A DNA stretch of 64,000 nt from Nemertoderma westbladi. Taxonomy: Eukaryota; Xenacoelomorpha; Nemertodermatida; Nemertodermatidae. The stretch lies in the NCBI GenBank assembly GCA_032718475.1, contig JAUCBJ010008372.1:1-64000 (forward strand). Reading direction: 5' to 3'. Positions within the stretch are counted from its first letter, which is position 1, and every line of letters begins with the position of its first letter. The notes below the pieces were generated by a model, which was not told the DNA's origin, made no database searches, and was given only the letters and a program-made list of their open reading frames with translations. This document shows, piece after piece, positions 19,855-34,700 of the stretch. Made by a program: the position numbers and the translations under genes.

Positions 19855-20585
19855 AGTATTGATACAGAATATGATACCCTGACCTTTTTGAAATTTCCCA
19901 CCACCACAAACAAACAAACATACTTTCCCACAAACAGAGAAATGTATCATTGGATTTGGTAGGTTTTCTCATGTTACAATAAGTGTGGAATTATTGTACT
20001 GTTTATAGCAGAGTAAGTGTCTTATTCAAAAATTACGAGTGTACAGAACAGTGAGTGTGGAAAAATAGTAATGTAAGTTCAAATAAGTACTGTATATAAG
20101 TGCCACTCATCAAAGAAAGTATAATTTTTAATGTCGTTTTATTCCTGGTAAAATAAATTATTATAAAAATATATGTATATAAATTAGTTCGTATTTGAAT
20201 AGTTTCGTGAGTTGCCAAATCGGTTGGATCTATATATGGGAGTCTAGAACTGACACGTTATATTCGTCGAATAAGTGGCCATTGTCGATACAGTGTTGTG
20301 TTATTCCAAAACGTTTATAGCCATTATATAAGACCGCATATAACTGTAAATCGATACTTTTCATTTACCAATTACCATTATTTACATTCAAATTTTAAGC
20401 CCACCACCAACACTGTCAGTAAAAACTCTAACACTCTCCATAAATAATGTTCGTTGTGGTGTTTTATATGTTTTAGTTTAAGTTTCCCAATGCAATTATG
20501 GTCAGTTCAGGCATTACAGTCTATTTTACATAATGCATGCATGAGTTTAACCTTCTTTCCCAACCATCTTTAAATCGGAGCAAAC
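19855..20585. other. No gene recognised
   Basis: AT-rich sequence between the retrotransposon and the 35-bp array. No frame or repeat of note. Confidence 0.5.
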
Positions 20586-22281
20586 AGTAGTTGTTTATAT
20601 TAACAGTATACTGTATCGCGGGTAGTTGTTTATATTAACAGTATACAGTATCGCGGGTAGTTGTATATATTAACAGTATACAGTATCATGGGTAGTTGTT
20701 TATATTAACAGTATACAGTATCATGGGTAGTTGTATATATTAACAGTATCGCGGGTAGTTGTTTATATTAACAGTATACAGGATCGCGGGTAGTTGTTTA
20801 TATTAACAGTATACAGTATCGCGGGTAGTTGTTTATATTAACAGTATACAGTATCGCGGGTAGTTGTTTATATTAACAGTATTCAGTATCGCGGGTAGTT
20901 GTTTATATTAACAGTATACAGTATCGCGGGTAGTTGTTTATACTAACAGTATCGCAGGTAGTTGTTTATATTAACAGTATCGCAGGTAGTTGTTTATATT
21001 AACAGTATCGCAGGTAGTTGTTTATATTAACAGTATACAGTATCGCGGGTAGTTGCTTATATTAACAGTATACAGTATCGTGGGTAGTTGTTTATATTAA
21101 CAGTACAGTATCACGGGTAGTTGTTTATATTAACAGTATCGCGGGTAGTTGTTTATATTAACAGTATAAAGTATCGTGGGTAGTGGTTTATATTAACAGT
21201 ATCGCAGGTAGTTGTTTATATTAAAAGTATACAGTATCGCGGGTAGTTGTTTATATTAACAGTATACAATATCGCAGGTAGTTGTTTATATTAACAGTAT
21301 CGCAGGTAGTTGTTTATATTAACAGTATACAGTATCGCGGGTAGTTGTTTATATTAACAGTATACAGTATCGTGGGTAGTTGTTTATATTAACAGTACAG
21401 TATCGCAGGTAGTTGTTTATATTAACAGTATCGCAGGTAGTTGTTTATATTAACAGTATACAGTATAGCGGGTAGTTGTATATATTAACAGTATACAGTA
21501 TCACGGGTAGTTGTTTATATTAACAGTACAGTATCGCGGGTAGTTGTTTATATTAACAGTATACACTATCGCGGGTAGTTGTTTATATTAACAGTACAGT
21601 ATCGCGGGTAGTTGTTTATATTAACAGTATACAGTATCGTGGGTAGTGGTTTATATTAACAGTATCGCAGGTAGTTGTTTATATTAACAGTATACAGTAT
21701 CGCGGGTAGTTGTTTATATTAACAGTATACAGTATCGCAGGTAGTTGTTTATATTAACAGTATCGCAGGTAGTTGTTTATATTAACAGTATACAGTATCG
21801 CGGGTAGTTGTTTATATTAACAGTATACACTATCGCGGGTAGTTGTTTATATTAACAGTACAGTATCGCGGGTAGTTGTATATATTAACAGTATCGCGGG
21901 TAGTTGTTTATATTAACAGTACAGTATCGCAGGTAGTTGTTTATATTAACAGTATTGCAGGTAGTTGTTTATATTAACATTATACAGTATCGCGGGTAGT
22001 TGATTATATTAACAGTATACAGTATTGCGGGTAGTTGTTTATATTAACAGTACAGTATCGCAGGTAGTTGTTTATATTAACAGTATTGCAGGTAGTTGTT
22101 TATATTAACAGTATACAGTATCGCGGGTAGTTGTTTATATTAACAGTATACAGTATCGCAGGTAGTTGTTTATATTAACAGTATACAGTATCGCGGGTAG
22201 TTGTTTATATTAACAGTATACAGTATCGTGGGTAGTTGTTTATATTAACAGTACAGTATCGCAGGTAGTTGTTTATATTAA

Positions 22282-23838
22282 CCCTATTAGTACCGGGCTA
22301 TAAAATGTTGTACAAATACCGGGGAGGGGTCATATTGACCCCCCCCCCCTCTAAAATCTACAAATTTTTACGAAAACGTCTGATTTTTTGTTTGTACGTA
22401 GGTATCACAAGTCAGGATCCGACCGAAAAAAAAAATTTTCGAAAAAATGTACTGGGGTGGTTATATTGCAGCACCAAAATTACAAGTAGTGCACAATTTT
22501 CAGAAAATTTGAAACTTACATTTTTCGTCTAATTGTTTTTCAATACAGGTTTTCTGGGGCGCAAAATACATTGGAAAATATTTAAAAATGATTTGATTAC
22601 TATAAGTGGCTGTTTAGTCCTCTCTGCGTCGGAAAAAAATGAAAAAAACAAGTAACCAGCACTTTTCAGTTAGAACACAAAATTTTTAATTCACTTATAC
22701 GATGCTATAAATTCACATTTTCAGGCTTTCTAGGGCGCTGATTCTAATGGAATACATTTCTAAAATGCCCCATCATTGCTACTTGTATTTTTCGACGTAA
22801 TTTTGCAAATTTTGGTGCTAGGACCAAATTTCGTACCCATCACCAAAAAGTAAAAGTTTGCGATGTCCAGTGCTGTTTTTATTGATTCCATCGGATTCAG
22901 GACCCTCATAAACCCGTATAACGCAATAAACAAGATGATACTATCTACTGATCAATTTGCTTATTTTCCAAAATTTGGTGCTGGCACAACAATTTTCACC
23001 CACCGGCGAAAAATACAAGTTTGAAAACTCTCATGAAATTTTTACTGATTCCATTGAATTCAGAACCCTCACAAACCCGTATAACACAAGAAACAAGGTG
23101 ACACAATCAATTTATATATTTGATGGTTTTCAAAATTTGGTGCTAGCACCACATTTTGCACCCACTTCCGAAAAATACAAGTTTGAGATGTCTAGATCGA
23201 AAAATATATATTCCATTCAATTCAGAATAGCCATAAACCTCTAAAACGCAAGAAATAAATTGTCACAAACAATTTTATCAATTGATTGGATTTTCAAAAT
23301 TTTGTGCTAGCACCAAAATTTGCACCCACCACCGAAAAATACAAGTTTGATACGCTTGGTGCAACTCGTATATATTTCATCGAAACCAGAACCCCAAAAA
23401 ACCCCAATTGCGTAAAAAACAAGTTTCACACAATCAATTTACAAAATTGACATATTTCAAAATTTGGTGCTGGCACCAAAAATTGGCACCCGCCGAAAAA
23501 AACAAGTTTGAAATTTCTAAATCAATTTATATGAATTCCATCCAATTTCTAACTCCAAAAAACCGGTGTAAATCAATAATAGAGATGTTACAATTCATAT
23601 TTAATGAAATGTAATTTTCAAAAAACGTCTCAAAAAAAGTGCCAAAAGTAGGGTTAAAAAATGGTGCTATAACTCGAAAACTACCCAATATTTTTAAAAA
23701 CGGTTTTTACTACTAGGAAGACAAAAGATGTTTAGGAAAAGTCATAAAATTTCAGATTGCCAACTGCGTTTGTTTCAGAATTATAATAAAAAAACCACGG
23801 GGGGGGGGGTCATATTGACCCCCCCGGGTTTAATAGGG
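22282..23838. mobile_element. piggyBac-type MITE, copy 1 (1557 bp)
   Basis: Flanked by TTAA on both sides (22278-22281 and 23839-23842). Termini are CCCTATTAGTACCGGG and, reverse-complemented from the right, CCCTATTAAACCCGGG. Both ends carry GGTCATATTGACC next to long C or G runs. TTAA target sites and CCC-starting ends are the piggyBac signature. There is no transposase; the 95- and 68-codon frames lie in internal repeats. Five copies of a 163-bp internal repeat occupy the centre. Confidence 0.85.
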
Positions 23839-24390
23839 TTAACAGTATCGCAGGTAGTTGTTTATATTAACAGTATACAGTATCGCGGGTAGTTGTTTAT
23901 ATTAACAGTATACAGTATCGCGGGTAGTTGTTTATATTAACAGTACAGTATCGCGGGTAGTTGTTTATATTAACAGTATACACTATCGCGGGTAGTTGTT
24001 TATATTAACAGTATACAGTATCGTGGGTAGTGGTTTATATTAACAGTACAGTATCGCGGGTAGTTGTTTATATTAACAGTATACACTATCGCGGGTAGTT
24101 GTTTATATTAACAGTATACAGTATCGTGGGTAGTGGTTTATATTAACAGTATACAGTATCGCTGGTAGTTGTTTATATTAACAGTATACAGTATCATGGG
24201 TAGTTGTTTATATTAACAGTATACAGTATCGCGGGTATTTGTTTATATTAACAGTATCGCTGGTAGTTGTTTATATTAACAGTATACAATATCATGGGTA
24301 GTTGTTTATATTAACAGTATAAAGTATCGCGAGTAGTAGTTTATTATTAACAGTATACAGTATCATGGGTAGTTTTTTATATTAACAGTA

Positions 24391-27300
24391 TACAGTATCG
24401 CGGGTAGTTGTTTATAGTAACACCATACAGTATCATGTATAGTTGTTTATATTAACAGTATACAGTATCGCGGGTAGTTGTTTATAGTAACAGCATACAG
24501 TATCATGGGTAGTTGTTTATATTAACAGTATACAGTATCATGGGTAGTTATTTATATTAACAGTATACAGTATCGCGGGTAGTTGTTTATATTAACAGTA
24601 TACAGTATTGCGGGTAGTTGTTTATATTAACAGTATACAGTATCATGGGTAGTTGTTTATATTAACAGTCTACAGTATCGCGGGTAGTTGTTTATAGTAA
24701 CAGCATACAGTATCATGGGTAGTTGTTTATATTAACAGTATACAGTATCATGGGTAGTTGTTTATATTAACAGTATACAGTATTGCGGGTATAGTTGTTT
24801 ATATTAACAGTATCGCAGGTAGTTGTTTATATTAACAGTATCGCAGGTAGTTGTTTATATTAACAGTATACAGTATCGCGGGTAGTTGTTTATATTAACA
24901 GTATACAGTATCGTGGGTAGTTGTTTATATTAACAGTACAGTATCGCGGGTAGTTGTTTATATTAACAGTATCGCGGGTAGTTGTTTATATTAACAGTAT
25001 ACAGTATCGTGGGTAGTGGTTTATATTAACAGTATCGCAGGTAGTTGTTTATATTAACAGTATTGCAGGTAGTTGTTTATATTAACAGTATCGCAGGTAG
25101 TTGTTTATATTAACAGTATACAGTATCGCGGGTAGTTGTTTATATTAACAGTATACAGTATCGTGGGTAGTTGTTTATATTAACAGTACAGTATCGCAGG
25201 TAGTTGTTTATATTAACAGTATCGCAGGTAGTTGTTTATATTAACAGTATACAGTATCGCGGGTAGTTGTTTATATTAACAGTATACAGTATCGTGGGTA
25301 GTTGTTTATATTAACAGTACAGTATCGCAGGTAGTTGTTTATATTAACAGTATCGCAGGTAGTTGTTTATATTAACAGTATACAGTATCGCGGGTAGTTG
25401 TTTATATTAACAGTATACAGTATCGCGGGTAGTTGTTTATATTAACAGTATATAGTATCGCGGGTAGTTGTTTATATTAACAGTATATAGTATCGCGGGT
25501 AGTTGTTTATATTAACAGTATATAGTATCGCGGGTAGTTGTTTATATTAACAGTATATAGTATCGCGGGTAGTTGTTTATATTAACAGTATATAGTATCG
25601 CGGGTAGTTGTTTATATTAACAGTATACAGTATCGCGGGTAGTTGTTTATATTAACAGTATACAGTATCGCGGGTAGTTGTTTATATTAACAATATACAG
25701 TATCGCGGGCAGTTGTTTATATTAACAGTATACAGTATCGCGGGTAGTTGTTTATATTAACAGTATACAGTATCGCGGGTACAGTAGTTGTTTATATTAA
25801 CAGTATACAGTATCGCGGGTAGTTGTTTATATTAACAGTATACAGTATCGTGGGTAGTTGTTTATATCAACAGTACAGTATCGCGGGTAGTTGTTTATAT
25901 TAACAGTATACAGTATCGCGGGTAGTTGTTTATATTAACAGTATACAGTATCGCGGGTAGTTGTTTATATTAACAGTATACAGTATCGTGGGTAGTGGTT
26001 TATACTAACAGTATCGCAGGTAGTTGTTTATATTAACAGTATCGCAGGTAGTTGTTTATATTAACAGTATCGCAGGTAGTTGTTTATATTAACAGTATAC
26101 AGTATCGCGGGTAGTTGCTTATATTAACAGTATACAGTATCGTGGGTAGTTGTTTATATTAACAGTACAGTATCACGGGTAGTTGTTTATATTAACAGTA
26201 TCGCGGGTAGTTGTTTATATTAACAGTATAAAGTATCGTGGGTAGTGGTTTATATTAACAGTATCGCAGGTAGTTGTTTATATTAAAAGTATACAGTATC
26301 GCGGGTAGTTGTTTATATTAACAGTATACAATATCGCAGGTAGTTGTTTATATTAACAGTATCACAGGTAGTTGTTTATATTAACAGTATACAGTATCGT
26401 GGGTAGTTGTTTATATTAACAGTACAGTATCGCAGGTAGTTGTTTATATTAACAGTATCGCAGGTAGTTGTTTATATTAACAGTATACAGTATAGCGGGT
26501 AGTTGTATATATTAACAGTATACAGTATCACGGGTAGTTGTTTATATTAACAGTACAGTATCGCGGGTAGTTGTTTATATTAACAGTATACACTATCGCG
26601 GGTAGTTGTTTATATTAACAGTACAGTATCGCGGGTAGTTGTATATATTAACAGTATCGCGGGTAGTTGTTTATATTAACAGTATACAGTATCGTGGGTA
26701 GTGGTTTATATTAACAGTATCGCAGGTAGTTGTTTATATTAACAGTATACAGTATCGCGGGTAGTTGTTTATATTAACAGTATACAGTATCGCAGGTAGT
26801 TGTTTATATTAACAGTATCGCAGGTAGTTGTTTATATTAACAGTATACAGTATCGCGGGTAGTTGTTTATATTAACAGTATACACTATCGCGGGTAGTTG
26901 TTTATATTAACAGTACAGTATCGCGGGTAGTTGTATATATTAACAGTATCGCGGGTAGTTGTTTATATTAACAGTACAGTATCGCAGGTAGTTGTTTATA
27001 TTAACAGTATTGCAGGTAGTTGTTTATATTAACATTATACAGTATCGCGGGTAGTTGTTTATATTAACAGTATACAGTATTGTGGGTAGTTGTTTATATT
27101 AACAGTACAGTATCGCAGGTAGTTGTTTATATTAACAGTATTGCAGGTAGTTGTTTATATTAACAGTATACAGTATCGCGGGTAGTTGTTTATATTAACA
27201 GTATACAGTATCGCGGGTAGTTGTTTATAGTAACACCATACAGTATCATGTATAGTTGTTTATATTAACAGTATACAGTATCGCGGGTAGTTGTTTATAG

Positions 27301-30016
27301 TAACAGCATACAGTATCATGGGTAGTTGTTTATATTAACAGTATACAGTATCATGGGTAGTTATTTATATTAACAGTATACAGTATCGCGGGTAGTTGTT
27401 TATATTAACAGTATACAGTATTGCGGGTAGTTGTTTATATTAACAGTATACAGTATCATGGGTAGTTGTTTATATTAACAGTCTACAGTATCGCGGGTAG
27501 TTGTTTATAGTAACAGCATACAGTATCATGGGTAGTTGTTTATATTAACAGTATACAGTATCATGGGTAGTTGTTTATATTAACAGTATACAGTATTGCG
27601 GGTATAGTTGTTTATATTAACAGTATCACAGGTAGTTGTTTATATTAACAGTATCGCAGGTAGTTGATTATATTAACAGTATACAGTATCGCGGGTAGTT
27701 GTTTATATTAACAGTATACAGTATCGTGGGTAGTTGTTTATATTAACAGTACAGTATCGCGGGTAGTTGTTTATATTAACAGTATCGCGGGTAGTTGTTT
27801 ATATTAACAGTATACAGTATCGTGGGTAGTGGTTTATATTAACAGTATCGCAGGTAGTTGTTTATATTAACAGTATTGCAGGTAGTTGTTTATATTAACA
27901 GTATCGCAGGTAGTTGTTTATATTAACAGTATACAGTATCGCGGGTAGTTGTTTATATTAACAGTATACAGTATCGTGGGTAGTTGTTTATATTAACAGT
28001 ACAGTATCGCAGGTAGTTGTTTATATTAACAGTATCGCAGGTAGTTGTTTATATTAACAGTATACAGTATCGCGGGTAGTTGTTTATATTAACAGTATAC
28101 AGTATCGTGGGTAGTTGTTTATATTAACAGTACAGTATCGCAGGTAGTTGTTTATATTAACAGTATCGCAGGTAGTTGTTTATATTAACAGTATACAGTA
28201 TCGCGGGTAGTTGTTTATATTAACAGTATACAGTATCGCGGGTAGTTGTTTATATTAACAGTATATAGTATCGCGGGTAGTTGTTTATATTAACAGTATA
28301 TAGTATCGCGGGTAGTTGTTTATATTAACAGTATATAGTATCGCGGGTAGTTGTTTATATTAACAGTATATAGTATCGCGGGTAGTTGTTTATATTAACA
28401 GTATATAGTATCGCGGGTAGTTGTTTATATTAACAGTATACAGTATCGCGGGTAGTTGTTTATATTAACAGTATACAGTATCGCGGGTAGTTGTTTATAT
28501 TAACAGTATACAGTATCGCGGGTAGTTGTTTATATTAACAGTATACAGTATCGCGGGTAGTTGTTTATATTAACAGTATACAGTATCGCGGGTACAGTAG
28601 TTGTTTATATTAACAGTATACAGTATCGCGGGTAGTTGTTTATATTAACAGTATACAGTATCGTGGGTAGTTGTTTATATCAACAGTACAGTATCGCGGG
28701 TAGTTGTTTATATTAACAGTATACAGTATCGCGGGTAGTTGTTTATATTAACAGTATACAGTATCGCGGGTAGTTGTTTATATTAACAGTATACAGTATC
28801 GTGGGTAGTGGTTTATACTAACAGTATCGCAGGTAGTTGTTTATATTAACAGTATCGCAGGTAGTTGTTTATATTAACAGTATCGCAGGTAGTTGTTTAT
28901 ATTAACAGTATACAGTATCGCGGGTAGTTGCTTATATTAACAGTATACAGTATCGTGGGTAGTTGTTTATATTAACAGTACAGTATCACGGGTAGTTGTT
29001 TATATTAACAGTATCGCGGGTAGTTGTTTATATTAACAGTATAAAGTATCGTGGGTAGTGGTTTATATTAACAGTATCGCAGGTAGTTGTTTATATTAAA
29101 AGTATACAGTATCGCGGGTAGTTGTTTATATTAACAGTATACAATATCGCAGGTAGTTGTTTATATTAACAGTATCACAGGTAGTTGTTTATATTAACAG
29201 TATACAGTATCGCGGGTAGTTGTTTATATTAACAGTATACAGTATCGTGGGTAGTTGTTTATATTAACAGTACAGTATCGCAGGTAGTTGTTTATATTAA
29301 CAGTATCGCAGGTAGTTGTTTATATTAACAGTATACAGTATAGCGGGTAGTTGTATATATTAACAGTATACAGTATCACGGGTAGTTGTTTATATTAACA
29401 GTACAGTATCGCGGGTAGTTGTTTATATTAACAGTATACACTATCGCGGGTAGTTGTTTATATTAACAGTACAGTATCGCGGGTAGTTGTATATATTAAC
29501 AGTATCGCGGGTAGTTGTTTATATTAACAGTATACAGTATCGTGGGTAGTGGTTTATATTAACAGTATCGCAGGTAGTTGTTTATATTAACAGTATACAG
29601 TATCGCAGGTAGTTGTTTATATTAACAGTATACAGTATCGCAGGTAGTTGTTTATAATAACAGTATCGCAGGTAGTTGTTTATATTAACAGTATACAGTA
29701 TCGCGGGTAGTTGTTTATATTAACAGTATACACTATCGCGGGTAGTTGTTTATATTAACAGTACAGTATCGCGGGTAGTTGTATATATTAACAGTATCGC
29801 GGGTAGTTGTTTATATTAACAGTACAGTATCGCAGGTAGTTGTTTATATTAACAGTATTGCAGGTAGTTGTTTATATTAACATTATACAGTATCGCGGGT
29901 TGTTGTTTATATTAACAGTATACAGTATTGCGGGTAGTTGTTTATATTAACAGTACAGTATCGCAGGTAGTTGTTTATATTAACAGTATTGCAGGTAGTT
30001 GTTTATATTAACAGTA
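24391..30016. repeat. Higher-order repeat: two 2.8-kb blocks within the 35-bp array
   Basis: Rare unit variants recur at a fixed distance. CACCATACAGTATCATGTAT occurs at 24421 and 27234, an insertion (GGGTACAGTAGTTG) at 25781 and 28594, and TATACTAAC at 26001 and 28814, each 2813 bp apart. One extra 35-bp unit near 29200 shifts later markers to 2848. Confidence 0.9.
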
Positions 30017-30184
30017 TACAGTATCGCGGGTAGTTGTTTATATTAACAGTATACAGTATCGCAGGTAGTTGTTTATATTAACAGTATACAGTATCGCGGG
30101 TAGTTGTTTATATTAACAGTATACAGTATCGTGGGTAGTTGTTTATATTAACAGTACAGTATCGCAGGTAGTTGTTTATATTAA

Positions 30185-31743
30185 CCCTATTAGTACCGGG
30201 CTATAAAATGTTGTACAAATACCGGGGAGGGGTCATATTGACCCCCCCCCCCCTCTAAAATCTACAAATTTTTACGAAAACGTCTGATTTTTTGTTTGTA
30301 CGTAGGTATCACAAGTCAGGATCCATCCGACCGAAAAAAAAAATTTTCGAAAAAATGTACTGGGGTGGTTATATTGCAGCACCAAAATTACAAGTAGTGC
30401 ACAATTTTCAGAAAATTTGAAACTTACATTTTTCGTCTAATTGTTTTTCAATACAGGTTTTCTGGGGCGCAAAATACATTGGAAAATATTTAAAAATGAT
30501 TTGATTACTATAAGTGGCTGTTTAGTCCTCTCTGCGTCGGAAAAAAATGAAATAAACAAGTAACCAGCACTTTTCAGTTAGAACACAAAATTTTTAATTC
30601 ACTTATACGATGCTATAAATTCACATTTTCAGGCTTTCTAGGGCGCTGATTCTAATGGAATACATTTCTAAAATGCCCCATCATTGCTACTTGTATTTTT
30701 CGACGTAATTTTGCAAATTTTGGTGCTAGGACCAAATTTCGTACCCATCACCAAAAAGTAAAAGTTTGCGATGTCCAGTGCTGTTTTTATAGATTCCATC
30801 GGATTCAGGACCCTCATAAACCCGTATAACGCAATAAACAAGATGATACTATCTACTGATCAATTTGCTTATTTTCCAAAATTTGGTGCTGGCACAACAA
30901 TTTTCACCCACCGGCGCAAAATACAAGTTTGAAAACTCTCATGAAATTTTTACTGATTCCATTGAATTCAGAACCCTCACAAACCCGTATAACACAAGAA
31001 ACAAGGTGACACAATCAATTTATATATTTGATGGTTTTCAAAATTTGGTGCTAGCACCACATTTTGCACCCACTTCCGAAAAATACAAGTTTGAGATGTC
31101 TAGATCGAAAAATATATATTCCATTCAATTCAGAATAGCCATAAACCTCTAAAACGCAAGAAATAAATTGTCACAAACAATTTTATCAATTGAATGGATT
31201 TTCAAAATTTTGTGCTAGCACCAAAATTTGCACCCACCACCGAAAAATACAAGTTTGATACGCTTGGTGCAACTCGTATATATTTCATCGAAACCAGAAC
31301 CCCAAAAAACCCCAATTGCGTAAAAAACAAGTTTCACACAATCAATTTACAAAATTGACATATTTCAAAATTTGGTGCTGGCACCAAAAATTGGCACCCG
31401 CCGAAAAAAACAAGTTTGAAATTTCTAAATCAATTTATATGAATTCCATCCAATTTCTAACTCCAAAAAACCGGTGTAAATCAATAATAGAGATGTTACA
31501 ATTCATATTTAATGAAATGTAATTTTCAAAAAACGTCTCAAAAAAAGTGCCAAAAGTAGGGTTAAAAAAGGGTGCTATAACTCGAAAACTACCCAATATT
31601 TTTAAAAACGGTTTTTACTACTAGGAAGACAAAAGATGTTTAGGAAAAGTCATAAAATTTCAGATTCCCAACTGCGTTTGTTTCAGAATTATAATAAAAA
31701 AACCACGGGGGGGGTCATATTGACCCCCCCGGGTTTAATAGGG
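30185..31743. mobile_element. piggyBac-type MITE, copy 2 (1559 bp)
   Basis: Nearly identical to copy 1, with a 4-bp insertion (GATCCATCCGACC against GATCCGACC), a few substitutions and different G/C run lengths. Flanked by TTAA at 30181-30184 and 31744-31747. The minisatellite units on both sides also match those around copy 1, so it arose by segmental duplication, not by a second insertion. Confidence 0.85.
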
Positions 31744-34700
31744 TTAACAGTATCGCAGGTAGTTGTTTATATTAACAGTATACAGTATCGCGGGTAGTTG
31801 TTTATATTAACAGTATACAGTATCGCGGGTAGTTGTTTATATTAACAGTACAGTATCGCGGGTAGTTGTTTATATTAACAGTATACACTATCGCGGGTAG
31901 TTGTTTATATTAACAGTATACAGTATCGTGGGTAGTGGTTTATATTAACAGTACAGTATCGCGGGTAGTTGTTTATATTAACAGTATACACTATCGCGGG
32001 TAGTTGTTTATATTAACAGTATACAGTATCGTGGGTAGTGGTTTATATTAACAGTATCGCAGGTAGTTGTTTATATTAACAGTATCGCAGGTAGTTGTTT
32101 ATATTAACAGTATCGCAGGTAGTTGTTTATATTAACAGTATACAGTATCGCGGGTAGTTGTTTATATTAACAGTATACAGTATCGTGGATAGTTGTTTAT
32201 ATTAACAGTACAGTATCGCGGGTAGTTGTTTATATTAACAGTATACAGTATCGCGGGTAGTTGTTTATATTAACAGTATACAGTATCGCGGGTAGTTGTT
32301 TATATTAACAGTATACACTATCGCGGGTAGTTGTTTATATTAACAGTACAGTATCGCGGGTAGTTGTTTATATTAACAGTATCGCGGGTAGTTGTTTATA
32401 TTAACAGTATACAGTATCGTGGGTAGTGGTTTATATTAACAGTATCGCAGGTAGTTGTTTATATTAACAGTATACAGTATCGCGGGTAGTTGTTTATATT
32501 AACAGTATACAGTATCGCAGGTAGTTGTTTATATTAACAGTATCGCAGGTAGTTGTTTATATTAACAGTATACAGTATCGCGGGTAGTTGTTTATATTAA
32601 CAGTATACAGTATCGTGGGTAGTTGTTTATATTAACAGTACAGTATCGCGGGTAGTTGTTTATATTAACAGTATACACTATCGCGGGTAGTTGTTTATAT
32701 TAACAGTATACAGTATCGTGGGTAGTGGTTTATATTAACAGTATCGCAGGTAGTTGTTTATATTAACAGTATCGCAAGTAGTTGTTTATATTAACAGTAT
32801 CGCAGGTAGTTGTTTATATTAACAGTATACAGTATCGCGGGTAGTTGTTTATATTAACAGTATACAGTATCGTGGGTAGTTGTTTATATTAACAGTACAG
32901 TATCGCGGGTAGTTGTTTATATTAACAGTATACAGTATCGCGGGTAGTTGTTTATATTAACAGTATACAGTATCGCGGGTAGTTGTTTATATTAACAGTA
33001 TACAGTATCGCGGGTAGTTGTTTATATTAACAGTATACAGTATCGCGGGTAGTTGTTTATATTAACAGTACAGTATCGCGGGTAGTTGTTTATATTAACA
33101 GTATACAGTATCGTGGGTAGTTGTTTATATTAACAGTATACAGTATCGCGGGTAGTTGTTTATAGTAACAGTATACAATATCGTGGGTAGTTGTTTATAT
33201 TAACAGTATACAGTATCGCGGGTAATTGTTTATAGTAACAGTACAGTATCGTGGGTAATTGTTTATATTAACAGTACAGTATCGCGGGTAGTTGTTTATA
33301 GTAACAGTATACAGTATCGCGGGTAGTTGTTTATATTAACAGTATACAGTATCGCGGGTAGTTGTTTATAGTAACAGTACAGTATCGCGGGTAGTTGTTT
33401 ATATTAACAGTATACAGTATCGTGGGTAGTTGTTTATATTAACAGTATACAGTATCGCGGGTAGTTGTTTATAGTAACAGTATACAGTATCGTGGGTAGT
33501 TGTTTATATTAACAGTATACAGTATCGCGGGTAGTTGTTTATATTAACAGCATACAGTATCGTGGGTAGTTGTTTATATTAACAGTATACAGTATCGCGG
33601 GTAGTTGTTTATATTAACAGCATACAGTATCGTGGGTAGTTGTTTATATTAACAGTATACAGTATCGTGGGTAGTTGTTTATATTAACAGTACAGTATCG
33701 CGGGTAGTTGTTTATAGTAACAGTATACAGTATCGTGGGTAGTTGTTTATATTAACAGTATACAGTATCGCGGGTAGTTGTTTATATTAACAGTATACAG
33801 TATCGCGGGTAGTTGTTTATATTAACAGTATACAGTATCGCGGGTAGTTGTTTATATTAACAGTACAGTATCGCGGGTAGTTGTTTATAGTAACAGTATA
33901 CAGTATCGTGGGTAGTTGTTTATATTAACAGTATACAGTATCGCGGGTAGTTGTTTATATTAACAGTACAGTATCGCGGGTAGTTGTTTATAGTAACAGT
34001 ATACAGTATCGTGGGTAGTTGTTTATATTAACAGTATACAGTATCGCGGGTAGTTGTTTATATTAACAGTACAGTATCGCGGGTAGTTGTTTATAGTAAC
34101 AGTATACAGTATCGCGGGTAGTTGTTTATATTAACAGTATACAGTATCGTGGGTAGTTGTTTATATTAACAGTACAGTATCGCGGGTAGTTGTGTATAGT
34201 AACAGTATATGTACAGTATCGTGGGTAGTTGTTTATATTAACAGTATACACTATCGCGGGTAGTAGTTTATATTAACAGTATACACTATCGCGGGTAGTT
34301 GTTTATATTAACAGTATACAGTATCGTGGGTAGTCGTTTATATTAACAGTACAGTATTGCGGGTAGTTGTTTATATTAACAGTATACAGTATCGCGGGTA
34401 GTTGTTTATATTAACAGTATACAGTATCGTGGGTAGTTGTTTATATTAACAGTACAGTATCGCGGGTAGTTGTTTATAGTAACAGTATACAGTATCGTGG
34501 GTATTTGTTTATATTAACAGTATACAGTATCGCGGGTAGTTGTTTATATTAACAGTACAGTATCGCGGGTAGTTGTTTATATTAACAGTATACACTATCG
34601 CGGGTAGTTTTTTATATTAACAGTATACAGTATCGTGGGTAGTGGTTTATATTAACAGTATCGCAGGTAGTTGTTTATATTAACAGTATCGCAGGTAGTT

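Noticed and set aside
22957-31522. 95- and 68-codon frames inside both MITEs
   Set aside because: They lie in the 163-bp internal repeats and have no transposase motif. Their conservation reflects the recent duplication.
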